Source: Paenibacillus selenitireducens
GTDB lineage: Bacteria; Bacillota; Bacilli; Paenibacillales; Paenibacillaceae
Assembly (NCBI RefSeq): GCF_002021565.1
Contig: NZ_MSZX01000007.1
Location: 186,027-250,026, forward strand
Direction: 5' to 3'
DNA length: 64,000 bases
Shown: piece by piece, positions 7,241 through 16,207 of the stretch
Numbering within the stretch: position 1 is the stretch's first letter
Layout of the letters: each line of letters starts with the position of its first letter
Notes under the pieces: model-generated
The model's input: only the letters and a program-made list of their open reading frames with translations
The model's database searches: none
Told to the model about the DNA's origin: nothing
Translations under genes and position numbers: made by a program

Positions 7241-8749
7241 TTATCCAGAAGATTTCGACTTGTTTCCAACTTGTAAACTTTGATGAGGATGTATATCGAG
7301 CGGCAACGTTACGATAAATATCGTTCCTTGACCCTCGAGCGGCGATTCCACGCGAATCGTTCCACGCTGCTGCTCCGCTAGCTGCTTCACAAGTGCAAGA
7401 CCCAGTCCGCTACCGCCCGATTGCCGGGCGCGGTCCTGGTTCACCGTATAGAACGGCTCAAAGATTTGGTCTCTGCGATCGACGGGAATGCCAATTCCGG
7501 TATCTCTGAACTCGATTTCCACCTGGTCCTGTACCATCCGATTCGTGATCGTTACAGAACCGTTCTCCACATTATATTTAATGGCATTATCCACGAGGTT
7601 GATGAACATATGCGTGAGATTCTCCCTGTCTGCCCAGGTCCAAGCCGGTTCCAATTCCTGTTCAATCACAATGCCGAACTGGTCCGCTTTCCCCTTCATG
7701 CGTGAGCATATCTCATTCAGCAGCTCCTTCACTTCTACGGCAGAGGGATGATGCTCAAAAGCGTACTTTTCAAGCAATGCCAGCTGAAGCACCCGCTCCA
7801 CAAGTTCGTACAGGCGGGTTGCTTCCTTGCTGATGGCTGCCTGCGCTTCTTGAATTAAGGCAGGGTCGTCTCCATACATTTGCAGTAAATCGGAATATGC
7901 ACGGATCGATGTCAACGGGGTTTTGAATTCGTGGCTAATGTTATGGATAAATGCCTTTTGCTGTTGTTCCAACTGCTGCAGTTTGTCGAGGGCCATCCGC
8001 AATTTACCTTGCTCATCCTGCAATGAGGAGATATTGGACCGAATCGCGTCACTCATCTCAAAAATACCGAGACTGAGCTCCCCCAGTTCATCCCGACGAT
8101 GCAAGCTCGGTTCAGCTAAATATTGCCCCTCTCGAATACGATCTGCTGCCCCCTTCAGGCGGTGAATGGCATTCGCTTGGCGATTCATATAGAGCCAGCC
8201 CAGCACAAAAGAGATCCCGAGCACGACAATCCCGGAGATCCAACATAACTGCAGCATATTACGATAAAAGGCGTGTTGCGCGCTCAACGAGGTCTGAAAA
8301 TGAACTACCCCAAGCTGCCCCCCTGGCTCCTGAATGGGCGATAGGTACTCTAACATATCCCCTTCGGTGAGATAGGCTATTTTGTTCTGGAGCGCATACG
8401 CAAGGGCATCTTGTACGTTGGATTTCTCCGCCATAGCCAGCGAATCCCCTACCTCGACACCTTGGGCATTATAGAGAATGACACGCATCCCGCTCACGGC
8501 ACCGAGCTCTCTTGCAAGCTCCGATCCCCGCAGACGCATGAACGTTGCTGGATCGACCTTCGTTCCGGTCACATATTGCTGGTGTATGCGATTGGATGCA
8601 GCCTCAGCCTGCTGCTCCATCGCAGCTTCGGTCTGCTGTCGTTGATAGGTCGAGATGCCTCGCAGAATCAACCCGCTCAGTATGGCGACGACGAATACCA
8701 GCAGTACGGCAAGAAATCCGGAAAATTTCCACTTTAAGCTTGCCCTCAT
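7241..8749 (-). CDS. Membrane sensor histidine kinase
   Basis: A 502-residue HAMP-type kinase. TM1 lies at about residues 10-30, an extracytoplasmic sensor region at 31-165, TM2 near 168-190 (WISGIVVLGISFVLGWLYM), HAMP at about 192-245, the HisKA box FIHNISHEFKTPLTS with the phospho-His near 272, and the HATPase domain to about 490 (N box NLVDNAIKY, G1 DTGIGIP, G2 GGSGLGLALVK). The start overlaps the stop of the response regulator gene by 4 nt (ATGA), so the two are coupled. The input signal is not evident. The two downstream lipoproteins may sense or respond outside the membrane. Confidence 0.93.
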   Translation of the reverse strand: MRASLKWKFSGFLAVLLVFVVAILSGLILRGISTYQRQQTEAAMEQQAEAASNRIHQQYVTGTKVDPATFMRLRGSELARELGAVSGMRVILYNAQGVEVGDSLAMAEKSNVQDALAYALQNKIAYLTEGDMLEYLSPIQEPGGQLGVVHFQTSLSAQHAFYRNMLQLCWISGIVVLGISFVLGWLYMNRQANAIHRLKGAADRIREGQYLAEPSLHRRDELGELSLGIFEMSDAIRSNISSLQDEQGKLRMALDKLQQLEQQQKAFIHNISHEFKTPLTSIRAYSDLLQMYGDDPALIQEAQAAISKEATRLYELVERVLQLALLEKYAFEHHPSAVEVKELLNEICSRMKGKADQFGIVIEQELEPAWTWADRENLTHMFINLVDNAIKYNVENGSVTITNRMVQDQVEIEFRDTGIGIPVDRRDQIFEPFYTVNQDRARQSGGSGLGLALVKQLAEQQRGTIRVESPLEGQGTIFIVTLPLDIHPHQSLQVGNKSKSSG

Positions 8750-9444
8750 GACCTCTCACCTGTGCCGGCCGCACGATAACCGATGCCATACACGGTTTGT
8801 AGGATATGTTGATAATCTGGCCCCAACTTCGCACGAAGACGTTGGATATGAATATCGACAGTGCGTGTTCCTCCGGCGTAATCCATTCCCCAGACCTGGT
8901 CCAGTAATTGTTCCCGCGTATATACTCGTTTTAAATTCATGAGTAATAATGCCAACAAATCGAACTCTTTCGGTGTTAAACTCAGGGGCTGCCCCTCTAG
9001 CATCACATGGCGTTCTTCTACATACATCAGAAGACCATCCACATTTAAGGTGGCAGAGGATGCATGAGAGGATTCATTCTTCTCCATACGTCTGCACAAA
9101 GCTTTGACGCGTGCGACGACCTCCCTGACATCGAACGGCTTCGTCATATAATCATCAGCCCCTAATTCGAGGCCTACAATTTTATCTACAATGTCATTCT
9201 TCACGGTGAGCAGCATGATACTGAGATCTTTACGCCCTTCTAATTTACGGCATACATCCAACCCGCTCATCTTCGGCATCATGACATCAAGCACAAGCAC
9301 ATGCGGCTGAAAAGAAGTGACTTTTCGCAGCGCTTCTTCGCCGTCATAGGCAAGCTCAACTTCATACCCTTCCCGCTTCAGCGCATAGGCAATGGCGGAT
9401 GCAATCGTCTGCTCATCGTCAGCCACTAGGACTTTATAGTTCAT
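8746..9444 (-). CDS. OmpR/PhoB-family response regulator
   Basis: A 232-residue regulator with a receiver domain (acidic pair DD at 9-10, phosphoacceptor D53 in VLVLDVMMP, conserved K in MTKPFD) and a C-terminal winged-helix DNA-binding domain (LTPKEFDLLALLL, GTRTVDIHIQRLRAKLG, TVYGIGYRA). The start MNYKVLVADDE at 9444 is chosen over the upstream in-frame ATG because GGGAGG lies 7 nt before it. It heads the operon and is preceded by a promoter at 9474-9502. Its targets are unknown but may include the adjacent lipoproteins or the surface protein beyond. Confidence 0.93.
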   Translation of the reverse strand: MNYKVLVADDEQTIASAIAYALKREGYEVELAYDGEEALRKVTSFQPHVLVLDVMMPKMSGLDVCRKLEGRKDLSIMLLTVKNDIVDKIVGLELGADDYMTKPFDVREVVARVKALCRRMEKNESSHASSATLNVDGLLMYVEERHVMLEGQPLSLTPKEFDLLALLLMNLKRVYTREQLLDQVWGMDYAGGTRTVDIHIQRLRAKLGPDYQHILQTVYGIGYRAAGTGERS

Positions 9445-9473
9445 GATTACGCCTCCCATCATCGGTTACTGGT

Positions 9474-9502
9474 ACTATAACCATAATTAAGAAATTGAAC
9501 AA
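9474..9502 (-). promoter_or_regulatory. Candidate promoter of the two-component operon
   Basis: On the minus strand, TTGTTC (9502-9497), a 17-bp spacer and TATAGT (9479-9474). The -10 is good and the -35 is weak, which suits an activator-dependent or autoregulated promoter. The 5' leader would be about 25 nt. Confidence 0.4.
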
Positions 9503-9523
9503 GAAATGATGAAGATTTCCATG

Positions 9524-9556
9524 AAAAAAAGCAGAGCGGCCTAAGCCACCCTGCTT
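9524..9556 (-). terminator. Terminator of the SLH surface-protein gene
   Basis: The minus strand reads AAGCAG...GGC-tta-GGCC...CTGCTTTTTTT: a long imperfect stem (outer AAGCAG 9529-9534 with CTGCTT 9551-9556) followed by a T-run at 9530-9524. It is 15 nt beyond the stop codon. Confidence 0.8.
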
Positions 9557-9571
9557 CCTTATCTTATGTTC

Positions 9572-12500
9572 TTATTGCTGCTGTACCATATAAATCATCT
9601 TCGCAATCTCTGCACGAGTCACTGCACCTCGTGGATCGAAGCGATTATCGTCCTTGCCGTTAATAACGCCAACGGATTTCAAGTGATTCACAGCATCTGT
9701 CGCCCAATCGGATACGCTCTTCATATCGGTGAACGCAGTATCGGAGGTCGATGTTGATGCCTTTTTGTTCATGGACTCCATCATCTTCAAGAGAATCACT
9801 GCGGCTTCCTCACGCGTGATAGGATCTTGCGGGCGGAATTTACCTTCGTGACCTTGAATCAACCCTAGCTCGGATGCTTGGGCAACATAACCTGCATAAT
9901 AAGCATTGGCGGATACATCTGTAAATACAGTGCTCTTCGCCGCCGCCTCATAGCCTAATGCCCGAATCGCCAGCGTCACTAACTCTGCTCGCGTGACCTG
10001 CTGCGTTGGACTATAGTGGTGCTCATCTGTTCCGGTAATGATATGTTTCGCAGCTAACTTCTCTATGAACGCTTGCGCCCATGTTCCCGTTACATCTGCA
10101 AATTGCTTGTGATATTCGAACACTGCGAATGATGAGAAGTGGTCCGTCGTGAACGTAACGGTACGACCATCGAACTTACCCCCCATATACTGCGCTTGGT
10201 TGCCATCTAGGTAATAAACGCCCGCGTACTCGACATCCAGATTCTTACGCTGTTCATCCGTAAGTGTACGGGTGATTGTAACGGGTCCATTCCATTGGTG
10301 AATGGATGCTTCTTTGTTGTCCTTGATTGTAACCATGCTTAATGTATATACCAAGCCTGTTGCTGTATACGCATTGTTCCCTTGTTGAACAGTCTTTACA
10401 GCGGTTTGAATCGCTGCGTTGGTGGTCGTATCGATATTCAGAATGACTTTGTCTGCACCCGTTAAGCTGCTTGGGAATGATGCTGCAGGCAAGGCAACCG
10501 TTACGCCCGAAGCTACCACTTCAATCGTCAGCTTGCGTTCTTTTACTTGCTGCAATGCAGGTCCATCGAGTACGAGCTTCGCTGCATCTGAAGCATTCTT
10601 CAGGCGAATTTCAATCTTCCCGTTCTCCGAAGCCTTCACGGCTTGCTCTAACGTTGCACGGTCAATCGCATACGATCCATCTGTACCCGCTTCGGCTTGA
10701 ATGATTCCCTTATCCGTGGCAGGTGTCGGAACCGTAGGAATGACCGGTTTCGTTGGTTCTGGTGTAGATGGCTGTGGAGTAGGGTTCTCTGGATCTGGAC
10801 GCCCAGGTTCCGTGAATGCCCCCGTATAGAAGCCCCAAATATCGGACAATACGCTTCCGCTATGGTCATCTTCGGCCTTGGTATACCACTGGTAATAGCG
10901 ATCTGATTTCAGACCTTTCCAGCTCACAGACGTCTGATCACCGCTCTTCACCTGTTGATTCTGGCCAATTAACTGATCCGTATAGACCTTTACGCCAATA
11001 TAGTCGGTTGCGACGCGTTTTGTCTTCGGCTGCAAATCCAGGTCAAGGGAGAATTCATCCTTACCAGGGAATTGATCTGGATCATAATAGTTGTAATCGT
11101 CTAAATACGGCGAGTACGTCTTCATGTGCAATTTATTGTTCTTCATATCGAACTGCATTAAGCGAATATAGCCAAGTCCGCCTTGTTCTGCGCCCTGATA
11201 ATCGGCTAGCATCTGATAAACATTACGGTCAGGGATACCGTCGCCGTCATCATCCAATGCGTCAACTTTCAATTGTGCATCATGATAGTGGCCGGACAAC
11301 GCCGCGATAACATTTTTGTTCGGCTTCACGACTTTATCGAAAATTTTATCCGCAATCGGCGCACGGTTGTTGGATACCAACATGTATTCATGAAGCGCAA
11401 GAATAGCTTTACGCTCTGGATATTTCGCGACAACCTCATTCATCCAATCGATTTCTTTGTCACCGAGGCCCCAGCCCATGTAGACGATAATGAAATCATT
11501 GCCGTTCGCGGATACGAGATCGTAGTGACCTCGGTTATTGTCATAAGAACCTGCGAAGGTCGGCATCTTCTCAAAACGGTCGGCCCCGAAAAATCTCCAG
11601 TAATTCGTGTAATCATTATTCTGGTGCCCTACATCATGGTTGCCTGCGAGCACGCCGTAAGGAATATTTGCGTCCTCCAATACCTTCATATCCATATCTG
11701 CTTCTTGCCATTGATACTCTTGATAATCCTTATCGACAATATCGCCGGTATGAATAACATATTTTAGATTGATGTTGTCTTTGTTCTCTGCAATCCACGC
11801 TACATTCTTCCGATAGATCTCAGGATAACTCTGAGAGTAATATTGCGTATCCGACATCCAAACAAAAGAGAAGTCGTACGGATCATCCTTCTCCGGCTTA
11901 TTTTTAGAAGGGGCGATTTCATCCTGCACCATGATTTGAATCGTTTTCTTTACCGGTTCAGCTTGCTCCATGAAATATTCGCCGGCTTTTACCGTTGACT
12001 TCAGTTCAAAATCATCTGTTCCAGCAATTGCATGGTCCAGCTGTTCCCATTTCTTAGCGGTTGGACTCCAAGCATACAAGCTCACTTTCCGACCTTCCAG
12101 CGAGTTCCCTTTCCATGCAATGTCTACACGATCGGATTTTTGAACCGATGGATCTAACGTAATTTCGTAACGCTGATACGGGAACTGCTCCACCGAATCA
12201 TTGACCAAATATTTGCCGTCAATCGCGCTGATGCTCTGATACTCTTCGGCGGTTAATGCCTGTTCGCCCTGTGGAACCATCTCTTTTGGCGGCTCTGTAT
12301 CTGAGGCATTCTTGAAGCCATTGAACCCATCCACGCGATTCCCGTCATAATTAAATCCTTTATAGAAGGAAACCTTCATGGGATCTTGCGTCGGGTCTGT
12401 AACTTTGACCGTTAGATTTGGATTAATTCCTACGTTCTCCTGACCAAGGGTGGGAGCGATCAGCTCAGGCTTGTTCGGATTTTCGACCGGAACCTCAAAG

Positions 12501-15500
12501 TGAATCACTTGGGACGCCGCATTGCCGACTTTATCGGCAGCCTTCAGGCTGAGCACATGTGCTCCTCCGGTTAATACGCCAGATGAAGTCGCATAAGGCA
12601 AATCGATCTTCTGGTCATCCAGCATCGCTTCGATCTGATCTACGCCTGATCCTGCATCTTTTATCTCCGCATCTATTGTAAACTGACCGCGGTAGACTTG
12701 ACCTTCTTCAACCGTTGCCTTTATCGATGGAGGTGTATTGTCAACAGTTACCTTCGAGAGTACTTCTTCCGAACCATGGCTGACTGCGACTTGGTGATCA
12801 CCGTCTGCCGCTTCTTTCGTATTCCAGGCATAGGCTTTGGATTTGAACAACTCTGGTTTCAGGTCAAATTGGAACCCGATCCATTCCGGCTTGCCGGCAC
12901 TATCGCCCATCTTGATTTCTTTATCGCGTTCTGCGTATTTTGCATCCCATATTTCGGTGCCGTCAGCCAGTAACAGTCTTACATTTTTAACCTCGAAATC
13001 ATCTTTATTTTCTTCAACGCGATCATCAAACGGAGATGACTTCGATCCTGCGCGAATATAGATCACGTTATCCGATCCTATCTTGAGGCGACTCGCATCA
13101 ATCGGAAACGATAATGTCGTATACGATTCGATAGGGTCCATGAATGTATAAAGAATCGTCTTTTCCTTTTGTTCGGGCGGTCCCATGGTTATAGCGTTCT
13201 TAAAGTAGTAATCGACATTATTCGCGTCAAACACAAAGTACGCATCGTTCTCTAGCGCTGCGAAGGTATCCTGTGCAGGTTGTCCATCCACACGCAATTG
13301 CAGTGCATCTGGACCTGCTTGCTGCGCTGTGCCTTTCAAGGTAAACATGCCGTGAAGGATGTCTCCGTCTTTCGCATTCAGACGAAGCGGCGACTGATCC
13401 GGTCCCCCTACGATCTTCACGCGAACGGGTTCCGATTGTGTGTCATTGGTGCCATCGGATACCACGAAATAATACTCGATATAATCTCTGCCGATCAAAT
13501 CAGCGGAGGATAATTTGTAATGATAGAGCTTATCGTTGTAATCCTCTTTCAGATTGTGACCAACGTATTCTTGCTGCTTATCCGAATGGATAAAGACTTG
13601 TACAGATGTCACTTGCTTGTCATCGTCGGCAAAAGCTTGAAGGTCCAAGCCTTTGGATTGATCCACTTCCGTAACCCCTGTCACATCTTTAATCGTAGGA
13701 CTCACGGTGTCAGGTACTACATGAATAGGCGTTCCAGGAACCAAGGCTGGATCGACTTTTCCTGGAGTAGGGTCATTCAGACCTGAACTTACCTTTATCA
13801 TGGTATTGCCGCCATTTACAGGATACTTATATTGAATGCCCTTATCTTCTTTCGTTTCATCGCCAGCTTCGCCGCCGTCATAGACAATCCCGTTATTGTA
13901 ATAGGCTGCTGACACTTCTTTTTCGGTATTGGTCTTCACGACAATCGCACGCGATCCCGAGTTCGCCATGCCATCGCTCTTGATTATAAATAGATTCTGA
14001 TCCAGAACTAAGTTCGTCTTATAGAACGTATTAAAATCGGCTGCGGTCAGCTTACTGTTCGCCTCATTAATGATCCAGAAAACAGCGGACTGCTGCGCAG
14101 GCAAAATAAAATCTGCTTTCGTGGAAGCCCACTTCACATCCGCGGACGGTCCTTTATCGGGATAACGATAATACACTTTGTAGTTCTTGAAGTTAACCGG
14201 TTGATCTGTGTTGTTATATACCTCGATGAATTCATACGCATCGCTGGATGTGCCTGTTACGTTCGTTGTATTCGGAACGATTTCCGTCACCAGAAGCTTC
14301 GGAACCTTCGACTCATCATAAGCGGGCAAGTTAATGTTCACGGAATAGCTCTCAACGGAGCCCTTTACACGAATTTTGTAATCCAGCTTCGGCTCTACCA
14401 ATACATCAGCCGGAATCGTTCCGCTGAACTCATCGCCGCTTTTCTTCGTCATCAACGTAATCGCATATCTGGATTGGGAAGACGTTTTGTACAATAATTG
14501 TACATCCGGCCATTTATTGTTCACAGGGACTAAACCCTTGATGGTCGCCGTTATTTCTAAATCCTTCGCATCGACAGCTTGAGCTGGGTTGTGCAGGATT
14601 TCGGGCTGAATCTCAGGAATCGGCGGGGTCACTTGATCCGTTGATATGATTCCTGGAGTAGCTGCAGTCTTGCCTGAAGTCGGCAAGAGAATCATATCTG
14701 TGCTTCCTGCCTCTGGATGCTTATAGAAAATGCCCATATTCTCTGCTACATGTTCTTTTGCATACGAAGCTGAGCTTATCACTTTTTTATCTTCATTGCT
14801 GCGAATTTGCAAATTCCGTGCAGCTGTATTTGCCATACCACCGCCACCATTGACATGGAAGAGATTCGTTCCTTCGACAAGGTCAGCGGCTGGTTGGAAA
14901 TTCTGTATAAAATCTTTTATTTGAAGATTCTCGTTCGAACCATTCAGGATCCAAAATACAACAGGTGTACGAGCTGGTATTTGAATATTGGACTCTTTTG
15001 TTGTCCAAGTATCCTTTCCGTTATAAAAGAAATGGTATTTGTTGAAATCAATCGTTGCGTCTGTGTTATTGTAAACCTCAACAAATTCATAGCCATCTAC
15101 CGAGTTCACATTTTTCGTGTCTGGCACCAATTCGGTAATTAACAATGCCAGTTCTTTAGACTCCTCAACAGGAGGTTGCGGCTGAATCGCAACGTTATAT
15201 GTCGTCGAATGAACCGGTTGGGACTCCCCTTCCGAGGCTTCGATATAATAATCCAACTGCGTACCCGCAAGCCGGGCGCCTGGAATTTTAGCTTCATATG
15301 TACTTGCATCAATTGGAACCATTGCAAGCGGCGCTTGCGCTTGTTGATCTATGGAATAATAGACCGCTGCCGTTACACCCTGCACACCGCCCGTGATGCT
15401 TGCTTGAACCACATAATCCTGATTGGCATTTGCCACGGATGGCGTATGGTTAATCTGAATCCCTACACCCTCGGCTAAACCCGCAGGTACCATACAACCA

Positions 15501-15562
15501 ATCATCAAACAACTCATGATGAGCATCGAAACCCATCGTTTATAGGCCACTATCATTTTCAA
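9572..15562 (-). CDS. Giant SLH-anchored surface protein with lamin-tail and metallophosphatase domains
   Basis: A 1996-residue secreted protein. It has a signal peptide (about 1-31), a first lamin-tail domain at about 135-300 (LITELVPDT...YEFVEVYNNTD), a second at about 420-590 (LLVTEIVPNT...YEFIEVYNNTD), and Ig-like beta-sandwich stretches at about 610-1190. A calcineurin-type metallophosphatase follows at about 1230-1500, with the metal motifs WMSDTQYY, HTGDIVDK, AGNHDVGH and LSGHYHDA all present. A Pro/Thr hinge (PENPTPQPSTPEPTKP) lies near 1600, then three SLH repeats at about 1820-1996 (FADVTGTWAQAF, FTDVSANAYYAG, FTDMKSVSDWAT). The start is TTG, 10 nt after AAGGGGAG; the ATG two codons later is badly spaced. 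The TTG overlaps the stop of a 39-codon ORF. SLH domains bind pyruvylated wall polymer, so this is a cell-surface, possibly nucleic-acid- or phosphate-processing enzyme. Confidence 0.88.
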   Translation of the reverse strand: MKMIVAYKRWVSMLIMSCLMIGCMVPAGLAEGVGIQINHTPSVANANQDYVVQASITGGVQGVTAAVYYSIDQQAQAPLAMVPIDASTYEAKIPGARLAGTQLDYYIEASEGESQPVHSTTYNVAIQPQPPVEESKELALLITELVPDTKNVNSVDGYEFVEVYNNTDATIDFNKYHFFYNGKDTWTTKESNIQIPARTPVVFWILNGSNENLQIKDFIQNFQPAADLVEGTNLFHVNGGGGMANTAARNLQIRSNEDKKVISSASYAKEHVAENMGIFYKHPEAGSTDMILLPTSGKTAATPGIISTDQVTPPIPEIQPEILHNPAQAVDAKDLEITATIKGLVPVNNKWPDVQLLYKTSSQSRYAITLMTKKSGDEFSGTIPADVLVEPKLDYKIRVKGSVESYSVNINLPAYDESKVPKLLVTEIVPNTTNVTGTSSDAYEFIEVYNNTDQPVNFKNYKVYYRYPDKGPSADVKWASTKADFILPAQQSAVFWIINEANSKLTAADFNTFYKTNLVLDQNLFIIKSDGMANSGSRAIVVKTNTEKEVSAAYYNNGIVYDGGEAGDETKEDKGIQYKYPVNGGNTMIKVSSGLNDPTPGKVDPALVPGTPIHVVPDTVSPTIKDVTGVTEVDQSKGLDLQAFADDDKQVTSVQVFIHSDKQQEYVGHNLKEDYNDKLYHYKLSSADLIGRDYIEYYFVVSDGTNDTQSEPVRVKIVGGPDQSPLRLNAKDGDILHGMFTLKGTAQQAGPDALQLRVDGQPAQDTFAALENDAYFVFDANNVDYYFKNAITMGPPEQKEKTILYTFMDPIESYTTLSFPIDASRLKIGSDNVIYIRAGSKSSPFDDRVEENKDDFEVKNVRLLLADGTEIWDAKYAERDKEIKMGDSAGKPEWIGFQFDLKPELFKSKAYAWNTKEAADGDHQVAVSHGSEEVLSKVTVDNTPPSIKATVEEGQVYRGQFTIDAEIKDAGSGVDQIEAMLDDQKIDLPYATSSGVLTGGAHVLSLKAADKVGNAASQVIHFEVPVENPNKPELIAPTLGQENVGINPNLTVKVTDPTQDPMKVSFYKGFNYDGNRVDGFNGFKNASDTEPPKEMVPQGEQALTAEEYQSISAIDGKYLVNDSVEQFPYQRYEITLDPSVQKSDRVDIAWKGNSLEGRKVSLYAWSPTAKKWEQLDHAIAGTDDFELKSTVKAGEYFMEQAEPVKKTIQIMVQDEIAPSKNKPEKDDPYDFSFVWMSDTQYYSQSYPEIYRKNVAWIAENKDNINLKYVIHTGDIVDKDYQEYQWQEADMDMKVLEDANIPYGVLAGNHDVGHQNNDYTNYWRFFGADRFEKMPTFAGSYDNNRGHYDLVSANGNDFIIVYMGWGLGDKEIDWMNEVVAKYPERKAILALHEYMLVSNNRAPIADKIFDKVVKPNKNVIAALSGHYHDAQLKVDALDDDGDGIPDRNVYQMLADYQGAEQGGLGYIRLMQFDMKNNKLHMKTYSPYLDDYNYYDPDQFPGKDEFSLDLDLQPKTKRVATDYIGVKVYTDQLIGQNQQVKSGDQTSVSWKGLKSDRYYQWYTKAEDDHSGSVLSDIWGFYTGAFTEPGRPDPENPTPQPSTPEPTKPVIPTVPTPATDKGIIQAEAGTDGSYAIDRATLEQAVKASENGKIEIRLKNASDAAKLVLDGPALQQVKERKLTIEVVASGVTVALPAASFPSSLTGADKVILNIDTTTNAAIQTAVKTVQQGNNAYTATGLVYTLSMVTIKDNKEASIHQWNGPVTITRTLTDEQRKNLDVEYAGVYYLDGNQAQYMGGKFDGRTVTFTTDHFSSFAVFEYHKQFADVTGTWAQAFIEKLAAKHIITGTDEHHYSPTQQVTRAELVTLAIRALGYEAAAKSTVFTDVSANAYYAGYVAQASELGLIQGHEGKFRPQDPITREEAAVILLKMMESMNKKASTSTSDTAFTDMKSVSDWATDAVNHLKSVGVINGKDDNRFDPRGAVTRAEIAKMIYMVQQQ

Positions 15563-15678
15563 AACTTGTACACTCCCCTTATATGCATGATGTCGAATCC
15601 ATACTCATTGGTGCATATGCACTCGTCCAGAGCCTTCTGCGATCCCTGGAAAAGCGACTCCCCTCCCTGTATCGTCAT
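15559..15678 (-). CDS. 39-residue upstream ORF coupled to the SLH gene
   Basis: ATG at 15678 is preceded, 7 nt upstream, by GGGAGGTG (15693-15686), the best ribosome site in this region. The frame runs 39 codons (MTIQGGESLFQGSQKALDEC, continuing to ...IRGVYKF) and ends TGA at 15561-15559, overlapping the TTG start of the SLH protein as TTGA. The peptide is soluble-looking, with a CxC near residue 20, and resembles nothing I know. The 4-nt overlap strongly suggests translational coupling: ribosomes finishing here would reinitiate at the poor TTG start. It could be a regulatory leader peptide rather than a functional protein. Confidence 0.6.
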   Translation of the reverse strand: MTIQGGESLFQGSQKALDECICTNEYGFDIMHIRGVYKF

Positions 15679-15729
15679 ATTTCGACACCTCCCATGATAC
15701 GGAGGTTATATTTGTTGAGTGTCATGCGG

Positions 15730-15758
15730 ATGTTAAGATTTTGTATCGTTATTGTAAA
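15730..15758 (-). promoter_or_regulatory. Candidate promoter of the 39-codon ORF and SLH gene
   Basis: On the minus strand, TTTACA (15758-15753), a 17-bp spacer and TAACAT (15735-15730). Transcription would begin near 15723, giving a leader of about 45 nt before the small ORF. Confidence 0.45.
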
Positions 15759-15784
15759 GGTCATTGCGGTGAAGCTTTATACAG

Positions 15785-15810
15785 AAAAACCCGACCTTAT
15801 TCAAGGCCGG
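15785..15810 (-). terminator. Orphan terminator-like hairpin
   Basis: CCGACCTT (15791-15798) pairs, with one A-C mismatch, with AAGGCCGG (15803-15810), and on the minus strand runs into TTTTT. The nearest minus-strand gene (16208) already has its own terminator at 16129, so this one has no obvious gene to serve. Closely similar hairpins occur at 53639 and 54033. Confidence 0.5.
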
Positions 15811-15872
15811 ATTCCATCGCGGTGCGTAATAATATCTGTGGGATCGAACACGCCCTAAGCTCTTTGTGTATA

Positions 15873-16055
15873 ACGGACATGAGAGACCTTATTGTCTGCT
15901 ATGCTTATAGATTTGCCGTTGTTGCGGACACGGATGCCCTTATTCCATTCGAATCTTGAATGTATAGCTTATGTTTAGCATGATAAGAGCTGCTGTGTCC
16001 GTTCGCCCTGCATTTTGAGTGCTTTTGGCATAATTAAGGCCTCCTGTGTCCGTTC
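15873..16055. repeat. Array of four 27-bp CGGACA repeats, two in each orientation
   Basis: Units start near 15873 and 15924 on the plus strand (ACGGACATGAGAGACCTTAT and GCGGACACGGATGCCCTTAT). Two more, on the minus strand, lie at about 15978-16004 and 16027-16055 (read there as AACGGACACAGCAGCTCTTA and AACGGACACAGGAGGCCTTA). The consensus is about ACGGACAC(A/G)G-N4-CCTTAT. Unit starts are 49-54 bp apart. The head-to-head arrangement makes the whole block a long imperfect inverted repeat. No ORF with a ribosome site lies here; the rest of the 15679-16207 gap holds the promoter, two hairpins and nothing else recognisable. Confidence 0.7.
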
Positions 16056-16128
16056 ATTTCTCGCTCTGTTCCCTGCACCCTAATTTGATTTCGGCAATCT
16101 CTCGAAAAGTTATACATTCTTGAATGTC

Positions 16129-16150
16129 AAAAAAGACCCCGATGGGGTCT
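16129..16150 (-). terminator. Terminator of the SRPBCC gene at 16208
   Basis: Stem AGACCCC (16134-16140), loop GAT, GGGGTCT (16144-16150), running into TTTTTT on the minus strand. Confidence 0.8.
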
Positions 16151-16207
16151 CAAGATCGCAGCCTATTCAATAGGATTCACTAAGAAGATCGATATGACTG
16201 AATTTAT

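Noticed and set aside
15873-16055. CRISPR array
   Set aside because: The 27-bp units diverge strongly, half are inverted, and there are only four. A CRISPR needs near-identical direct repeats; no cas genes are near.
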